Of a stretch of 48,762 nt of DNA, positions 31,567 through 40,351 are shown one piece after another. Location: positions 1 to 48,762 of the IMG/VR virus record IMGVR_UViG_3300028388_005617. The stretch is one strand, 5' to 3'. Source of the DNA: a virus. Positions within the stretch are counted from its first letter, which is position 1. The number at the start of each line of letters is the position of its first letter. Below the pieces are notes generated by a model. It searched no databases and was not told where the DNA came from. It was given only the letters and a program-made list of their open reading frames with translations. The position numbers and the translations under genes were made by a program.

Positions 31567-33138
31567 TTAAAATGTAATCGTTATTTTTATGTCCTCAATT
31601 TGGTCGTTAGCACGTGCAATTGGCTGACGATTTTCAATATAAAGGACTTCGCCTGAATCAACTTCTAAGTCACCATCCTCAATGCCATTGATCACATCAG
31701 CCACAGTAGATGTGCCACCAGTAATCGTTTCGGTGTTTTGGAATGTTCCATTAGAGTTGATGACTCGTAGCACACCTGTCGTGTTGTTCATGTCAACAAC
31801 AGTTGCGGTTGCACCGGATGTTCCACCTGTAATCGTCTCATCAATTTCAAATGCAGATGAGGTGTTGGCCACGGTAAGTTTGATAGCTTGATCGGCTAGT
31901 GACACAGTAGCAATATCACCATTTGCAAAATTTGGGTCTTTTAGTAACCCAATTTTCCGGAAATCGTTGCTAATTGTAAAATTATTGGATTCGCTATTCT
32001 CCAATCGCGTATTCATCATAACACGGAAACCACCTAACTCATCGACAGGATCGTTACCATGACCGCCTTTTGGTCCAATAATAGCACGTGCTGTTGCACC
32101 ACTTCCTGTGACTCCAACAGCAGTGGCTTCGGATTCTGTAGTTATAGTCACTGTTGCTCTTGTATAGTCAGCACCAACATTTGAAACTTCAATCGTTTCA
32201 ATATTATTGGCACTTGCATTGACCACTGCATAAGCCACAGCGCCTGCTCCATCCGATCCAGTGGTTATATCAACCCTTGGAGAAAGATACACCGTTGAGT
32301 CGCCACCAATTAGTGAAGTAGAAAAGGCGTCATTTGTAATAATGGTTGCTGACGTACCGGTCACAGAATAGGTGTTGACTACCGATTGCTGACCAATTCC
32401 TGTGCCACCATCGACATAAACACTTGCCCCTTGGAAAAAGGCATTTGACGTGTTAGCACCACTAGATGAAGTGTTGATTGTAAAGGCCGTTGAATTGACC
32501 ACCGAATCTACGGTCGCATTGGCATATTGGTTGAAGTCTGAACCCGCGGCTGTGACCAAAATAATATCAATACCACCATCTACGGCGGATTGTTGTACGT
32601 CGAACTGAAACGAACCGTCATCTGTGGGCAATGTTTGAACGGGTATGTGAGTTGGTGTAATAAATTTCAACGCCTTAGCACCTGAAATTTCGTACATAAA
32701 TTTCCATTTGTAGCCATCCGCAGTTTCAAAAACCGAAGTAGATGTGCCACTTGGCTCAACAGTTGAATTTGCCCCATCATTGTTGAACATCACCTTGTAG
32801 ACAAAAAAGTTGGAGTTCATCACATAGAACTCATTTGCAAACAAATTTGTGGCTTCATTATCATATTGGGTATAAGCAGTACCACTTGTCCAATCGACAC
32901 GGGGTATCACATGAGAAACATCAGCTGTGGCTACCTTTTTGGCCGCGATCATATCACGCCAATGAGAAAATTCGGTCGTTGAAAAAGTGTCGGTTGGTAC
33001 TGGTGGATTTGTGTCATCGACGAATTCACTAACACGTCCTATGAACAAATACATGTTGGTGTTTTCAGCTTCGGAAAATGCTTCTAAGAACTGCTTGGCA
33101 TTGTGAATTCGAAACTTATTGGTAATGATTGCGGCCAT
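31567..33138 (-). CDS. 8: Baseplate wedge protein gp8
   Basis: This 523-residue protein matches T4 gp8 (334 residues) at both ends. The N-terminus has IITNKFRIHNAKQFLEAF and MYLFIGR (T4 IVTSKFRTEKMLNFY... IFITFGR), then VIPRVDW (T4 VIPRRDW) and DGYKWKFMYEIS (T4 DGYVWEYLFEI). The C-terminus GEVLYIENRQPIARANDQIE matches T4 GEMIYMENRPPIIMAMDQTE. The additional ~190 residues are beta-rich insertions, including two ETITGGTSGATATV-type repeats near residues 430-490. gp8 forms a dimer in the wedge that binds gp7 and gp10. It lies between the gp7-position gene and the giant protein. Confidence 0.88.
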   Translation of the reverse strand: MAAIITNKFRIHNAKQFLEAFSEAENTNMYLFIGRVSEFVDDTNPPVPTDTFSTTEFSHWRDMIAAKKVATADVSHVIPRVDWTSGTAYTQYDNEATNLFANEFYVMNSNFFVYKVMFNNDGANSTVEPSGTSTSVFETADGYKWKFMYEISGAKALKFITPTHIPVQTLPTDDGSFQFDVQQSAVDGGIDIILVTAAGSDFNQYANATVDSVVNSTAFTINTSSSGANTSNAFFQGASVYVDGGTGIGQQSVVNTYSVTGTSATIITNDAFSTSLIGGDSTVYLSPRVDITTGSDGAGAVAYAVVNASANNIETIEVSNVGADYTRATVTITTESEATAVGVTGSGATARAIIGPKGGHGNDPVDELGGFRVMMNTRLENSESNNFTISNDFRKIGLLKDPNFANGDIATVSLADQAIKLTVANTSSAFEIDETITGGTSGATATVVDMNNTTGVLRVINSNGTFQNTETITGGTSTVADVINGIEDGDLEVDSGEVLYIENRQPIARANDQIEDIKITITF

Positions 33139-33168
33139 AGTTTTTTAAGAAATTGGAATCTGTATCAG

Positions 33169-33187
33169 TATTTATGTTTGTATTTAG
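33169..33187 (-). promoter_or_regulatory. Possible late promoter(s) before gene 8
   Basis: Within the 56-base gap the minus strand has CATAAATA (33176-33169, seven of eight bases) and ACTAAATACAAAC-like sequence ending at 33181. Either could serve as a gp55-dependent start for gene 8 and the giant protein. Confidence 0.45.
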
Positions 33188-33194
33188 TAAGATA

Positions 33195-34571
33195 TTATAG
33201 ATAGGTTCGTGAACTAGCGGTGGCTTCGGCTACATTAGACGTACCAGCGAAAATTTCAGCGTTACTTGAAACGGCCGCCCCTTGAAGCCCTGTGGCTACA
33301 GTAAAATTGTAAAGGTTATAGTCACTCAAATCGCTTATCGATAAATCACCAAGGTCTACAAACGTCCCTGCTCTTAGCTCATCTATACGTGCTATTGATA
33401 GCTCTAAATCTTCTTCTTCAAATGTAAAGTCTAAGGTATTGAATGGCTCTGGTGAAGGGAAAACGGTGAGCTCATTAAGGAAAGCACTTCTTGTGGCTTC
33501 CAAGTCAAAGGGCAACTCTTCTGTGGACTCAAGAATGAGGATGTGCTCACGCAATTTGTCAATTTGTACATCAAGCCCTGTGGTGTAAAATTGGGTTACA
33601 AGTGTGTTGCCAATTTTATCAAACTCTGTTTGCAAAACAACATTGATAAGCACTTGTCCAAATTGGGCAATCCCTGCAGGTTGTAAGATTTTTCTTACCA
33701 CGTCCCGGTAACGTGAGGTTACAATACCTGAGCGAATGACATAACTAAAAATTTGATAAAAATTTGAATCTTGAATGACTTGATCGCTACTCAAAACTTT
33801 CTTGATTCCAGTATTGTCATCAATAGACTTGACACTTGCAAGAGCACCTTGACCCGAAGCATCGGCTATTGTGACTGTATCACCCACAGAATAGCCACTA
33901 CCCGGACTATCCACATTTACACTAGTGACAATGGAAAAGGGGTTAAGGTTGAACACCGAGCCATTTGCAAAAGAGCCCCGTACAATTTCGGTATCAAAAA
34001 ATGTTCCTGAAACGTCATTCAAAAACAAATTGCTCACTTCAATAGATGTAACGCGTTCACGGGTAACACCATTGATAAACGCTGTCGAATTTGATTGTAA
34101 CCCACGAATTTGTTGACCCACAGCATCAAAGATATTATCGGGTGCTTGTACCCTCATCACAGTATCTACAGTCCAACGACCATCGGATACACGTAAGATG
34201 TTATCACTTGGGGTAATAATTTCAATGTCTTCATTGAAGAGGGCTTTGAAAATAAATTTGAACGCTTCTTCTGTAGACTTGGCTTGGTAAAGCTCACGTA
34301 AGTTTTTGAGCAACAATCGTTGGTTAGCTTCGGTCTGCTCTGGAATGCCTTCGGCTATTTCACTTTCAATGTATTTGAGTATATCTTGTGTGGTATTGTC
34401 AAGATCATTGAAATTGAGCAAATTTCTTGAAGCATTAGTCGCTTGGCCTGATTGCTCTAAAAACTCATAATATGCTTTTAAGAAGGCAACAAAGGTAGGA
34501 TTTTCCGTTGCAAGGACTTCTGGGATCTGTTGCTGAATGAGTGCCGATAAAAAGCGATCGTCAAAAGCCAT
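33195..34571 (-). CDS. Baseplate wedge-region virion protein in gp7 position
   Basis: This 458-residue protein lies between gp6 and gp8, where T4 has gp7 (1032 residues). It begins MAFDDRFLSALIQQQIPEVL, with a helical N-terminal third (FLKAYYEFLEQSG, LLLKNLRELYQAKSTEEAFKFIFKALF) typical of a family of marine T4-like structural proteins. A beta module near residues 215-245 (SPGSGYSVGDTVTIADASG) recurs in other tail proteins here. The C-terminal part is acidic. Whether it is truly homologous to T4 gp7 I cannot say; synteny suggests it supplies the wedge core in a much shorter form. Confidence 0.6.
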   Translation of the reverse strand: MAFDDRFLSALIQQQIPEVLATENPTFVAFLKAYYEFLEQSGQATNASRNLLNFNDLDNTTQDILKYIESEIAEGIPEQTEANQRLLLKNLRELYQAKSTEEAFKFIFKALFNEDIEIITPSDNILRVSDGRWTVDTVMRVQAPDNIFDAVGQQIRGLQSNSTAFINGVTRERVTSIEVSNLFLNDVSGTFFDTEIVRGSFANGSVFNLNPFSIVTSVNVDSPGSGYSVGDTVTIADASGQGALASVKSIDDNTGIKKVLSSDQVIQDSNFYQIFSYVIRSGIVTSRYRDVVRKILQPAGIAQFGQVLINVVLQTEFDKIGNTLVTQFYTTGLDVQIDKLREHILILESTEELPFDLEATRSAFLNELTVFPSPEPFNTLDFTFEEEDLELSIARIDELRAGTFVDLGDLSISDLSDYNLYNFTVATGLQGAAVSSNAEIFAGTSNVAEATASSRTYL

Positions 34572-34572
34572 G

Positions 34573-36381
34573 TTAGATTGTTCCTGCTATAGCCCCAATT
34601 TGAACTTGACCTTCTTCGAGCAATGTTATATCAATGTCAGCATCCAAAATTTGCAAAATGTAATTTCGCTGACTTACCACATCATTTGCACGGGGTTCAA
34701 CGGTTATTTCTAAGTTAGAACCTGCAAATGCACTTATAGTAAAATCAGTAATCACAATTTTTCCATTATCATAATCTACTGTACCTGAATTGTCTTTGAC
34801 GACAACTTTTTCGGTGACGGGTCGACGCACGATTCTTAGTGTTCCATTGTTATCGTCAAAAAAGCAATCACTAAATCCATTGAATGTAAATTGTGTTGAG
34901 GTGACTGCACCATCATACGTTGAAAATGGATGGTAGATTGCGTTGAAAAATGGAACTTCTATTTGTTGAGCAGTGCCGAACTGTGGCGTAATCAGACGTT
35001 TAAGCAAAATTTCCAAATTTGAATTGGTAATAGACACGTCTGTGTCGTCAATCAATCTCAACACCTGTGAATACCTAAAAAACGCGTCAAATTGCTCAAG
35101 TGTACTATTCGAAAAATTTTGGATTGTTGCTAAAACTAGCGCACTTATGTCTGGTCGACTTTTTGTGGTTACATCTGGGTTATACACTGCTTCTATACGT
35201 GGTATGATATAGATAAACTCGGGATCAACGATTTCGGGGCTTATAGAAACAATACTTTTTGGTTGCAGTACCGTGTTGATAATGTTTGTCTTGAGGGCAT
35301 TGGTCAGCGTTGTACCCTCGGCAGGCTTGATGGATACAAAGACTTTTCCAAAAATTTGTGGGTCATTTTCTTCTCCACCCCACGCCTTGACAGAATCAAA
35401 AGATGGAAAGCTCCGCGTTACTTCTGCCGCATAATCCCTAGCGGTTACAAGACGATTTTGAGATTGGAAAATTTTGGGTGCAAGAAATTTGATCGATTCC
35501 ACGTCCATCAAATCACTTCCGCCACTTGCACTTGATTCTGTGGTTATGGAAACATTTGCAAAGCCAATGGAGTCTTCCAAGGAAAAAGTATTGGCTTTAA
35601 AGGCATCATTGCCTTGTGAAACCACGTAATTGATCACAACTCGATTGCCTAAATCAAGGCTTTGCCCTAATATCCCATCACCAAAAACAAGCTTGAATTT
35701 TTCATCTTCACTTTCTTCTAAATAGTAAATTTTTGAACTTGAATCTGCTTCAATCACTGAATCCGACAAGACATAAACTTCATTTTCACTACTGTTTTGA
35801 TTTTCAAAGACGGTCACGCTTATCGTGCTAGTGTCCACATTGGCATTTGGAATCGTGAATGACTCGGGAGCATCACCCGTGGCAATAAATTCGTGAGTAA
35901 AAGGTGTGCCTTGGACAAGGCTTATAGCGTTGGCGGTAAACACTTCAGCATTGCCAGTAGAAGGGCTAAGCGTGACAGCACTTGTATTTACAAAGTCATA
36001 GGTCACAGAATCAATAACCGATGAAAATTTTGTAAATTTTGGCACAGTTATGTTCACAATGTCATCGTCAGTTGTGACAGACATAGCTATCTGTGCAGTT
36101 GCCCCACGCACCGATGTTGGGGTAAACCCAATTTGTTTAGCTCTTGAAACCACAGAATTTCGAAATTGTGCAGTTTCCAAAAACATTTCGGTGGATACCA
36201 TATTAGTGTAAAACGCATTGTAATACGTGTTATAGGCCAAAAGGTCAATAAGCACCGATAAGTTTGAGCCTTCAAAATCATAGTCCTCAAATTGAGATTG
36301 TGAACGTAAAAAGTCTTTAAGGCTTGATTTTATTGAATCAAAGTCAGCGTTGGCTACTTCAAGCAAAGTGTTTGCGGACAT
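34573..36381 (-). CDS. 6: Baseplate wedge protein gp6
   Basis: gp6 forms the inner ring of the baseplate with gp25 and gp53 (gpJ-like family). The 602-residue protein (T4: 660) has the gp6 N-terminus with IKSSLKDFLRSQSQFEDYDFEGSNLSVLIDLLAYNTYYNAFY (residues about 15-56) and MVSTEMFLETAQFRNSVVSRAKQIGFTP, followed by the baseplate-J-like core (GDGILGQSLDLGNRVVINYV; LVTARDYAAEVTRSFPSFDSVKAWGGEEN). Its stop is separated by one base from the next ATG. It is cotranscribed with gp25 upstream. Confidence 0.95.
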   Translation of the reverse strand: MSANTLLEVANADFDSIKSSLKDFLRSQSQFEDYDFEGSNLSVLIDLLAYNTYYNAFYTNMVSTEMFLETAQFRNSVVSRAKQIGFTPTSVRGATAQIAMSVTTDDDIVNITVPKFTKFSSVIDSVTYDFVNTSAVTLSPSTGNAEVFTANAISLVQGTPFTHEFIATGDAPESFTIPNANVDTSTISVTVFENQNSSENEVYVLSDSVIEADSSSKIYYLEESEDEKFKLVFGDGILGQSLDLGNRVVINYVVSQGNDAFKANTFSLEDSIGFANVSITTESSASGGSDLMDVESIKFLAPKIFQSQNRLVTARDYAAEVTRSFPSFDSVKAWGGEENDPQIFGKVFVSIKPAEGTTLTNALKTNIINTVLQPKSIVSISPEIVDPEFIYIIPRIEAVYNPDVTTKSRPDISALVLATIQNFSNSTLEQFDAFFRYSQVLRLIDDTDVSITNSNLEILLKRLITPQFGTAQQIEVPFFNAIYHPFSTYDGAVTSTQFTFNGFSDCFFDDNNGTLRIVRRPVTEKVVVKDNSGTVDYDNGKIVITDFTISAFAGSNLEITVEPRANDVVSQRNYILQILDADIDITLLEEGQVQIGAIAGTI

Positions 36382-36382
36382 A

Positions 36383-36778
36383 TTATTGTAATCTTTCTAG
36401 GAATAAGTCGATTTTTATACGCTCAAAGCTATTGACAATGCTAAAAATGATACCTACATCGTAGCCATCTCTTTGACTATTGATATTTGCCTGAATGTCA
36501 TCCACGACAATTCTTGGCTCACTTGTAGCTAGAACATTTGAAATTTCTTGTTGTATGCCTAGCTCTGTGACCGCTGACAAAGGCTCAAACAACATATTTG
36601 TCACCCTTGAAGAAATGTCTGGCTCAAAAGGTCGCTCAAACCTACGAGTTAGTATCAAATTGCGAACCGATCGCTTGATAGCATCCACATTCGTAAGGCG
36701 TGGAATGTCCGCAGTTACCGGGTGTTTGGTTAACGAAGCACCAAAATCGCTAAAAATGACATTTGACGGGTTAGGCAT
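36383..36778 (-). CDS. 25: Baseplate wedge protein gp25
   Basis: This 131-residue protein (T4: 132) carries the gp25 signature: VDAIKRSVRNLILTRRFERPFEPDISSRVTNMLFEP spread over residues about 29-64, with the invariant pattern of a basic arginine before F.P..G/S..I..LLFEP. gp25 contacts gp6 and gp53 in the inner baseplate and triggers sheath assembly. Counterparts occur in type VI secretion (TssE). The gene lies one base before gp6, as in other marine T4-like phages. Confidence 0.93.
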   Translation of the reverse strand: MPNPSNVIFSDFGASLTKHPVTADIPRLTNVDAIKRSVRNLILTRRFERPFEPDISSRVTNMLFEPLSAVTELGIQQEISNVLATSEPRIVVDDIQANINSQRDGYDVGIIFSIVNSFERIKIDLFLERLQ

Positions 36779-36787
36779 ATAAATTAT

Positions 36788-37360
36788 TTAGTTACTAGGC
36801 GTATAACTTGTCCATGGAATTGACACTGTAGCACCACCACTTGTAAGTCCGGTAGCCAATCCTTGGATTCCTTGGGCTTGAGTAGTCAAAAGCACGGATA
36901 AAGTATTTATCCAAAAACTCACCGATGGGTATGGTGGACTAAGCGGATTATAGGGTATAGTAAAAACGATTGGGGGCACAAACGTTATCACATTTGACAC
37001 CATTGTAACAATTGGTGGGAATGGAACAAGCGCACCAATGGTCGCAGTTGCCCAATACGCCTGAAAAGTTGCGTTCAACCCATTTTGAAATTCAATAAGG
37101 GTATTGAAACCTGATCCACCAAACGCTTCGGTCGCAAGTTCTGTGGCCGTTGGAATATCGGCTGAAGTCACAGGATTGCCTACTGGATCTTGACCACCAC
37201 GTATGGACGTATCATAGGCGGTCAATAAAGCACTTGCCCCATCGGCTGCGGACTCAAAGCCAAGGTAAGGTTCTTCTAAGATTCCTGAAGCTGTTTGCAC
37301 CCACGAGTCTACCATGTCACTAAAATATAGGCCAGCAGGTGGGTCTGGGAGCAAAGACAT
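36788..37360 (-). CDS. Unknown virion-region protein between gp5 and gp25
   Basis: This 190-residue protein has no family I recognise. It begins MSLLPDPPAGLYFSDMVDSW, has an alanine/glycine-rich middle (residues 30-95), then a hydrophobic, proline-rich stretch (VPFPPIVTMVSNVITF, PPIVFTIPYNPLSPPYP, about 106-143) and a Gly/Ser/Thr C-terminus. It lacks the PAAR sequence, although a small spike-associated protein would suit its place right after the gp5 spike gene. There are few charged residues. Its ATG shares bases with the gp5 stop (TAATG), so the two are coupled. Probably a small baseplate/hub protein. Confidence 0.5.
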   Translation of the reverse strand: MSLLPDPPAGLYFSDMVDSWVQTASGILEEPYLGFESAADGASALLTAYDTSIRGGQDPVGNPVTSADIPTATELATEAFGGSGFNTLIEFQNGLNATFQAYWATATIGALVPFPPIVTMVSNVITFVPPIVFTIPYNPLSPPYPSVSFWINTLSVLLTTQAQGIQGLATGLTSGGATVSIPWTSYTPSN

Positions 37361-38598
37361 TATTGGGTTTTTACAATTTCAGAAAGTAATTTTTGCAAAT
37401 CGCCAATGTTGGGAATTGTTGGATCGGTATCAAGACTACCGGGGTGACCGGTTTGTGCATTTGGAATTGGCGGTGCTTGGCCTGGTCCACTTGGACCGGT
37501 TGGCGTTGCATGTGTATGGCCATTAAGCCACTTTATCATTCCTTCAAGCAACGCCACCAATTTATCACCCAACACCACCGGCTCTTCATTGGGAGACGTA
37601 GGTGAGCCATCTGCTCCGACTTCATCTGCCCCCAAATGGACGTCACCGGCAATAGATGTCTGGGTAGCTTGAATTCCATAGTTTTCCGCAACTCGTTTGA
37701 CTGCATTGACATCGACAATGGACAGCTCATTGGATTGAATTTGGTCTGTGACATCATTGGCGTGTAAATGATTTTCGGTGCCTTGATGAAACGTCTTGGT
37801 TTCCCCATAAGTGGCGACATATTTATCTTTGATGACAAGCTCATACTGATCATTGACCGTCTTTGATACTTTCGAGCCATCGGGATGTACTTCATAAAAT
37901 GTGCCTGCCCTATGGTACTCATGAATACGCTCTGCGTTGGGGGTATCGTCAAGCTCAATGACATGACCACTTTCACTTTCCACAACGGAATTGTATGGGT
38001 AGACGGAATCGTATGGGGTATTAGGCTCTGCCCACGACTCACCAGTTTCACCGGGATTTTCACCGGGTAAGGTGACTTCGGCTATGGTGTTGTCACGTTT
38101 TGTTTGGACAATCGTCAAATCAATGTTGGAGTTTCGTGCTAATCTTGAAGTGTCGGGCTCGGTTAGTCTTGACGGGAAAGCTTCTGCTATTTTGGTCGTG
38201 AATGATGAGCCAGTGCCATCTGTGTTGATTGTTATAGACTCAATAGATTTTGGTCGGTCGGCCAAATTTTGAGCAGGGTCATAAAATCCAACTGTCGAAT
38301 CAATAGTTTCTTCGGGTATGCCAGGCACAACGCAAAAAATAGCGGGTCTTTGTGCATGCTCCCCATCAAGAAAATATCCAAACACCCACGATCCTTCAAT
38401 TGGTGGCTTTACTTTGAAATCTGCTTGACTTGGTGCTAAGTTGATAGCCCAAGGCAAATCTTCGGTTGGGATAAAATCTTTGTTCTTGTCATGCACACCT
38501 AAAATCCTAACCTTGACACGACCAAGTTGTTCCGGATCATTGCGGTCTTCAACGACCCCATAAAACCAATAAAATTTTCCTTCTTCAAAAAATACCAT
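37360..38598 (-). CDS. 5: Baseplate central spike gp5 without lysozyme domain
   Basis: gp5 forms the central puncturing spike under gp27. The 412-residue protein (T4: 575) has the N-terminal OB-fold (FYWFYGVVEDRNDPEQLGRVKVRILG, residues 9-34, and GSWVFGYFLDGE), the VgrG-like block VVESESGHVIELDDTPN and YHRAGTFYEVHPDGSKV, and a C-terminal beta-helix ending in NGHTHATPTGPSGPG, where HTH may bind metal. There is no sequence resembling the T4 lysozyme domain that T4 gp5 carries between OB-fold and beta-helix. Marine T4-like phages usually lack it too. It starts on the stop codon of the gp27-like gene. Confidence 0.88.
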   Translation of the reverse strand: MVFFEEGKFYWFYGVVEDRNDPEQLGRVKVRILGVHDKNKDFIPTEDLPWAINLAPSQADFKVKPPIEGSWVFGYFLDGEHAQRPAIFCVVPGIPEETIDSTVGFYDPAQNLADRPKSIESITINTDGTGSSFTTKIAEAFPSRLTEPDTSRLARNSNIDLTIVQTKRDNTIAEVTLPGENPGETGESWAEPNTPYDSVYPYNSVVESESGHVIELDDTPNAERIHEYHRAGTFYEVHPDGSKVSKTVNDQYELVIKDKYVATYGETKTFHQGTENHLHANDVTDQIQSNELSIVDVNAVKRVAENYGIQATQTSIAGDVHLGADEVGADGSPTSPNEEPVVLGDKLVALLEGMIKWLNGHTHATPTGPSGPGQAPPIPNAQTGHPGSLDTDPTIPNIGDLQKLLSEIVKTQ

Positions 38599-39854
38599 TA
38601 TGGTTGCTCTTTGAATGAATCCCTAAGCAATTCCAAATCTGTAAGGAATGACTCTGGGGTTATAGAATGTTTAACTGCTGAAACTAAATACTTGCCTTCC
38701 ATAAACTTATCAAAAGCAGAATCTACATTTTTTACTAGTGGATTCGCATTGCGTCTTGCATAATAGGTTGTTTCACCCGCAGTAAATGACAGAATACCAT
38801 CAAGGGTGACTTCAACTCGTATGTTGTTAATCAATCGTCGTTGCACAGCCTTGCTTGGTAGCCACTTTTCCACATTATCGTTTGATCCCGTGACATGAAG
38901 CATGGTTTTGGTCGAAGGTCTTTCGCCAAATTGACTTGCGAAATCATTGGTGAAAAAATTTCCACGATCTAGGCGACCAAACGAATCGCGGTTGGACGAA
39001 AGATTATGATCGGTTTCGGTGTAAAGCTTCTTAATTGGATCGAATGAAATTAGTCGATTGCCATACATACCATCCACAATATTCTGTCCATTATCAATTT
39101 GCGTTTTGATTTGCTCGGATTTTACAACAAAATCAAATTCAGAAGAAATGCCTAAGTCCTTTGGGTAATTTTTGAATGAAATGCCCGTGTTTGGCAAATA
39201 GTATAGGGGCTTGGTAAAATCTTGCTCAAATAGTTTTGACAGCGACCGAAATTCAAACTGCTCACGCGTTTCAAAAAACACAAAATCACTAACTTGATTT
39301 GTGTTGAGTGTTCTTTTGCGTAGAAGCTCTATAGCTCGAATAGCATTGAGTCGTGGAATGATGAAATTTTGTGTGTCAAATGTGTCATCAACATTCACCC
39401 CTAGGGAAGCCATTTGCGTCACTTCGCCAACCACTTTTTGTACGATTGAGTCTAATTTTTCATTCTGGTACGACTTTGAAATCACAGTGGAAATAGCATC
39501 ATAGTAACCTGTTGATATGAATTGCAAGACAAAAGATTCCGACTGTTCCCCTTCTATTTTTCGATTTTCAAGGCTTTGAATTTGAAACTGTCGACGAAAC
39601 GTATCTTCAGTGTCTCCAATAGTTGAAAAGTCAATTTCAATGAGTTCTTCCCCTACAATAGGTAGCTCTTGCACAAGATTGAGTGAGTCAAGTAGCAAGA
39701 TATTACCGGTCATGAAAGGGCTAAAAATATCTTCAAAGATGTTGATTTCTGCATAAGACTTTGATAAGTCTACAACCTTATCGCCCTTGCCATTGGTCAA
39801 CAAAATGCTGTTGACCGAAACTTTACCCTTAAAATCGTTACTAGACGATTGCAT
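38598..39854 (-). CDS. 27: Baseplate hub protein gp27-like
   Basis: This 418-residue protein (T4 gp27: 391) lies directly upstream of gp5, overlapping it at the stop/start, as expected for the hub trimer that carries the spike. The N-terminal half has the gp27/gpD fold pattern: a strand with SVNSILLTNGKGDKVVDLSKSY, INIFEDIFSPFMTGNILLLDSLNLV and EELIEIDFSTIG. The middle has FVFFETREQFEFRSLSKLFEQ (like other hub proteins), and the C-terminus has GETTYYARRNANPL and LVSAVKHSITPESFLTDLELLRDSF, a typical hub ending. Sequence similarity to T4 is weak, so identity depends on fold pattern and synteny. Confidence 0.78.
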   Translation of the reverse strand: MQSSSNDFKGKVSVNSILLTNGKGDKVVDLSKSYAEINIFEDIFSPFMTGNILLLDSLNLVQELPIVGEELIEIDFSTIGDTEDTFRRQFQIQSLENRKIEGEQSESFVLQFISTGYYDAISTVISKSYQNEKLDSIVQKVVGEVTQMASLGVNVDDTFDTQNFIIPRLNAIRAIELLRKRTLNTNQVSDFVFFETREQFEFRSLSKLFEQDFTKPLYYLPNTGISFKNYPKDLGISSEFDFVVKSEQIKTQIDNGQNIVDGMYGNRLISFDPIKKLYTETDHNLSSNRDSFGRLDRGNFFTNDFASQFGERPSTKTMLHVTGSNDNVEKWLPSKAVQRRLINNIRVEVTLDGILSFTAGETTYYARRNANPLVKNVDSAFDKFMEGKYLVSAVKHSITPESFLTDLELLRDSFKEQP

Positions 39855-40350
39855 CTTTTAACTCACGCAAAATTTGAAGTAAGTAAGCGCTATCCAAAAT
39901 TTTGATTGTACGCTTGGCTTCATTTAATCTGTTTTCGTGCTCAAAAACCGTCACAATAGAACGGCTTCCGCTTGGTAGTGAGTCGTATGTTGTTTGGTCA
40001 ATGGTAAAGCCGCCTGCATTTTCAAGGTGGTGAGTGGTTGTTTGAGCCGTAGTCAAAGAACCATACTTTTGCTCAATGTATTTTTCAAATTCATTCGAAG
40101 ATAAAACCCATTGAGTTGCAGGGTCGTAGATATTGTTGAACAACAAAATGACCCAATCATATTTTGAGTCCCCATAATATTTGTGAGCTAAGATGTCTGG
40201 TCGATCGCCGTCTGCTACCGTATAATCATAGAAAATGCGATTGTCTTTTTGGTTTTGGTCAACAAACTTAACGCGTCGTAAGATGTTGGTAGCCAATTTT
40301 CCATTGACCCGAATCTGATCAAAATTTGAAAAATAGTTTGAACCTGCCAT
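39841..40350 (-). CDS. 53: Baseplate wedge protein gp53
   Basis: This 169-residue protein (T4: 196) has the gp53 signature FDYTVADGD-like segment (IFYDYTVADGDRPDILAHKYYGDSKYDWVILLFNN, residues about 40-73), with a LysM-like ADRPD...AYDYYGD pattern, followed by an NIYDP/W..S motif. gp53 clamps gp6 and gp25 in the inner baseplate. It lies between gp48 and the gp27-like gene and overlaps the latter by 14 bases. Confidence 0.9.
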   Translation of the reverse strand: MAGSNYFSNFDQIRVNGKLATNILRRVKFVDQNQKDNRIFYDYTVADGDRPDILAHKYYGDSKYDWVILLFNNIYDPATQWVLSSNEFEKYIEQKYGSLTTAQTTTHHLENAGGFTIDQTTYDSLPSGSRSIVTVFEHENRLNEAKRTIKILDSAYLLQILRELKDAIV

Positions 40351-40351
40351 A

